Of a stretch of DNA of 64,000 nucleotides, positions 61,628-64,000 are shown in pieces. Every line of letters begins with the position of its first letter. Position 1 is the stretch's first letter. This DNA comes from Candidatus Stramentimicrobium fermentans (GTDB lineage Bacteria; Atribacterota; Phoenicimicrobiia; Phoenicimicrobiales; Stramentimicrobiaceae): NCBI GenBank assembly GCA_012520575.1, contig JAAYOB010000017.1:1-64000 (forward strand). The letters are read 5' to 3'. The notes below the pieces were generated by a model that saw only the letters and a list, made by a program, of their open reading frames with translations, made no database searches and was not told where the DNA came from. The position numbers were made by a program, and so were the translations under genes.

Positions 61628-63406
61628 TTGTTTAAAATATTAAAAAAGTTAAAACCCTATCGGTTATCGATTGTCGGGGTAGTATTTTTTGTTTTTTTAC
61701 AGGCTATTTCGGAGTTATTCTTGCCTACTCTGATGTCCAATATTGTAGATACGGGGGTAGTACAAGGAGATATAGGCTATATTCTGCGAATCGGGGGCAT
61801 AATGCTGCTCATTACCCTTATAGCCATGTTCGGTTCTGTTATCGGTAGTTTTTTATCTTCCCGGGTGGCTATAGGATTTGCCAGAGACTTAAGGGCACAG
61901 GTTTTTAGGAAAGTGGAAAGTTTTTCCTTGGAAGAATTCAGTGAGATTGGGGCTGCCTCTTTAATTGTAAGAACAACTAACGATGTTACTCAGATTCAGC
62001 AGTTAACAGTCGTTTTATTGAGGATGTTTTTACGAGCCCCCATGCTCTTTATCGGGGGTATTGTTATGGCTATCACCAAGAATATCGAATTGGCTATGCT
62101 GTTGGTGGCAATTTTGCCTATCCTGGTGATTATTGTCTTTTTTGTGGCCAAGAAGAGTACGGCACTCTTTCAGGCGATGCAAAAGAGAATAGATAGACTG
62201 AATATGATATTTCGGGACTATCTTACCGGTATCAGGGTTATAAGAGCCTTTAACAGGGAGAATTATGAACAGCAGAGATTCGATAAGAGTAACTTAGAGT
62301 TAACCGATACCTCTAAAAGAGTTAACGCACTTCTGGCTCTCTTGATGCCGCTTATGGTTCTGATTCTCAATCTGACTATTGTAGCTATAGTTTGGCTGGG
62401 GAGTATCAGAGTGGAGCATAGGGGTATGCAGGTAGGAGACCTGATGGCCTTCGTGCAATATGCCTCACAAATCATGTTCTCCTTAATTATGTTTTCCATG
62501 ATGTTCATGATGATTCCCAGAGCCTCCGTCTCGGCGGTCAGAATTAATGAGGTTTTAGATATTGAGCCGAATATTGAGGACCCGGCCATATCATTGCTAC
62601 AAACTCTATTAGAAAAGGATAAAGAAAAACAACTTCCGGATGCACCGGATAAAAAAAGAACCGGTTATTTAAAGTTTGACAAGGTAAGCTTCTGTTACCA
62701 AAATGCTGCAGAACAAGTTCTGAAAGACATCTCCTTCCAAGCCAATCCCGGTGAGACTACTGCTATTATCGGAAGCACCGGCTCAGGGAAATCAACTTTA
62801 ATCAATCTCATTCCCAGATTTTATGATGTTTCAAAGGGTAGTATTTCCATTAATGGTGTGGATATCAGAAATATTTCTCAGGAAGAACTACGCAATATGA
62901 TTGGTTTAGTCCCGCAAAAGGCCATCCTTTTTACCGGAACTATTGCGGAAAATATCAGTTTTGGTAATAATACCTTGAATATAGATGAAATTAAGAGGGC
63001 GGCAAAGATAGCACAGGCGGCGAGATTTATTGAGAGGATGCCTAATGGGTATAATTCTTTGATTGCCCAAGGCGGCACTAATCTGTCGGGAGGAGAAAAG
63101 CAGCGTATGTCCATTGCCCGGGCCATTGCCCGGCATCCTGATATCTTTATCTTTGACGATAGCTTCTCTGCGCTTGATTTTAAGACCGAAGCCGGACTGA
63201 GGGAAGCTTTAAAGGATGAGATAAAAGATAAGACAGTATTAATAGTTGCCCAAAGGGTAACCACAGTAATGGGGGCAGATCAGATTATTGTTTTGGATAA
63301 AGGTGAAATTGTAGGTATTGGAAAACACCATGAACTGATTAAGACTAGTCCGGTATATAAGGAAATCGTAGTTTCACAACTGGCAGAAGAGGGTTTACAT
63401 GAATAA
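61628..63406 (+). CDS. Heterodimeric ABC exporter subunit A (degenerate-site type)
   Basis: A 592-residue half-transporter: six membrane helices in residues 1-310, ATPase domain 345-585. Walker A GSTGSGKST, signature LSGGEKQRMSIARAI. The Walker B end reads FIFDDSFSALD, with Asp where the catalytic Glu normally is, the hallmark of the degenerate-site subunit in heterodimeric exporters such as Thermotoga TM287. It exports drugs, lipids or peptides with its partner encoded next (8-bp overlap). TTG start 9 nt after GGGAG. Confidence 0.88.
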   Translation: MFKILKKLKPYRLSIVGVVFFVFLQAISELFLPTLMSNIVDTGVVQGDIGYILRIGGIMLLITLIAMFGSVIGSFLSSRVAIGFARDLRAQVFRKVESFSLEEFSEIGAASLIVRTTNDVTQIQQLTVVLLRMFLRAPMLFIGGIVMAITKNIELAMLLVAILPILVIIVFFVAKKSTALFQAMQKRIDRLNMIFRDYLTGIRVIRAFNRENYEQQRFDKSNLELTDTSKRVNALLALLMPLMVLILNLTIVAIVWLGSIRVEHRGMQVGDLMAFVQYASQIMFSLIMFSMMFMMIPRASVSAVRINEVLDIEPNIEDPAISLLQTLLEKDKEKQLPDAPDKKRTGYLKFDKVSFCYQNAAEQVLKDISFQANPGETTAIIGSTGSGKSTLINLIPRFYDVSKGSISINGVDIRNISQEELRNMIGLVPQKAILFTGTIAENISFGNNTLNIDEIKRAAKIAQAARFIERMPNGYNSLIAQGGTNLSGGEKQRMSIARAIARHPDIFIFDDSFSALDFKTEAGLREALKDEIKDKTVLIVAQRVTTVMGADQIIVLDKGEIVGIGKHHELIKTSPVYKEIVVSQLAEEGLHE

Positions 63407-64000
63407 AAAAGAAGACAGACCAACCATACAGATGGGAGGATTTGGCAGAGGACCGGGCAGTCGTCGTGGTTTAACGACCTTAGTAGAAAAACCGAAGGAT
63501 TTTAAAGGGAGCCTATGGCGGCTGATTGCTTATTTAAAACCACATTGGGTTAAGATTATATTTACCTTCTTAGCAGCTATTACCGGTTCTATCTTTGTTA
63601 TTATAAGTCCCAAGGTAATGGGTCTTGCTACCACTAAATTATTTGAGGGCTATCTTTTAAAAATAAGGCAGGTTCCGGGGGCAGCTATCGATTTTGACTA
63701 TATCTTTAATATTATTGCTATTTTGATCGGGTTATATATCTTCAATGCATTATTTGCCTATCTGCAGAATTATATTATGGTCGGAGTTACCCAGCAAATC
63801 GTCTACGAGCTGCGCAAAGGTATCAGTGCTAAACTGATCAGATTGCCTCTCAGTTATTTTGATGGCAGAACACATGGGGAAATTATGAGCCGTGTGACCA
63901 ATGATATAGATACCGTGAGTAATACCTTGCAGCAGAGCATTACCCAATTTATTACTGCTGTAGTAACTTTAACGGGCACTATGATCATGATGCTGACCAT
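63399..64000 (+). CDS. Heterodimeric ABC exporter subunit B, cut by window end
   Basis: ATG 63399 overlaps the end of subunit A and the frame stays open to the last base (200 codons visible). It has the N-terminal extension (GGFGRGPGSRRG) common to TM288-type partners, then FKGSLWRLIAYLKPHW, the first membrane helices, and LPLSYFDGRTHGEIMSRVTNDIDTV, the coupling-helix region of ABC_membrane domains. The ATPase domain, expected to hold the canonical catalytic Glu, lies beyond the window. Confidence 0.85.
   Translation, partial: MNKKEDRPTIQMGGFGRGPGSRRGLTTLVEKPKDFKGSLWRLIAYLKPHWVKIIFTFLAAITGSIFVIISPKVMGLATTKLFEGYLLKIRQVPGAAIDFDYIFNIIAILIGLYIFNALFAYLQNYIMVGVTQQIVYELRKGISAKLIRLPLSYFDGRTHGEIMSRVTNDIDTVSNTLQQSITQFITAVVTLTGTMIMMLT

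Noticed and set aside
1..64000. CRISPR arrays, tRNA or rRNA genes
   Set aside because: I found no regularly spaced direct repeats and no T-loop/acceptor combination on either strand by eye; a short tRNA could still be missed.

Overview
The window reads as a chromosomal segment of a low-GC, anaerobic, heterotrophic bacterium that lives on scavenged amino acids, sugar acids and sugars. Evidence is the dense set of periplasmic-binding-protein transporters (branched-chain amino acid ABC, two sugar ABC systems, one TRAP, one tripartite tricarboxylate transporter), Gram-negative-style signal peptides, frequent TTG/GTG starts with strong Shine-Dalgarno sites, and fermentative enzymes (2-oxoacid dehydrogenase, phosphate acyltransferase, acyl kinase). 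Gene content would fit Atribacterota (JS1 type) or a Firmicutes/Synergistetes-like lineage; no rRNA or tRNA is present to decide, so the taxonomy is a guess.

Layout. 0-10.4 kb: 3' part of a secernin-type dipeptidase, a livKHMGF operon, an M20 peptidase and a very large DUF1538 membrane protein carrying three PII-like domains; a group II intron scrap lies between the last two. 10.7-26.8 kb: an IclR-controlled sugar-acid/amino-sugar-acid cluster with KDPG aldolase, KDG kinase, HpcH/HpaI aldolase, RidA, a sugar ABC transporter whose genes are scattered through the cluster, a cupin, MDR dehydrogenase, SMP-30 lactonase, FucI/AraA-like isomerase, two SelA/DgaE-like PLP lyases, a phosphofructokinase and a class V aminotransferase. 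27.2-50.5 kb: a visibly more AT-rich block with a D-2-hydroxyacid dehydrogenase; then SDR, E1alpha, E1beta, a free lipoyl protein, a free E2 catalytic domain, glycerate kinase, a divergent enolase, a second SDR, a butyrate-kinase-like and a phosphotransbutyrylase-like gene; a DeoR regulator; a TRAP transporter; a TctCBA transporter; a second divergent enolase; a mandelate-racemase-type dehydratase; and a LarA racemase. 50.9-51.4 kb: a dead IS200/IS605 copy. 51.5-56.6 kb: a membrane protein, a DGQHR / ARPP-1 / von Willebrand A module behind a consensus promoter, a REP-like hairpin and a PEGA protein. 56.7-61.3 kb, minus strand: a XylFGH/ChvE-like sugar ABC system and a Gfo/Idh/MocA oxidoreductase. 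61.6-64 kb: a heterodimeric ABC exporter, the second subunit cut by the window edge.

How the genes may work together. The 29-39 kb block can be read as one energy-yielding pathway: an SDR adjusts a hydroxyacid, the MOFRL kinase phosphorylates it at C2, the enolase-like protein forms a phosphoenol, the split 2-oxoacid dehydrogenase turns the 2-oxoacid into an acyl-CoA, and the Ptb/Buk-like pair recovers ATP. The two enolase paralogs keep the metal ligands and both lysines of enolase but lack the same set of other catalytic residues, so they probably catalyse something other than glycolytic 2-phosphoglycerate dehydration.

Regulatory architecture is consistent. All five binding-protein genes are followed by a strong hairpin before the next transporter gene, and four of them carry a second, long Shine-Dalgarno-like sequence 60-100 nt upstream of the real ribosome-binding site, like the STAB-SD elements known from Bacillus thuringiensis cry mRNAs.
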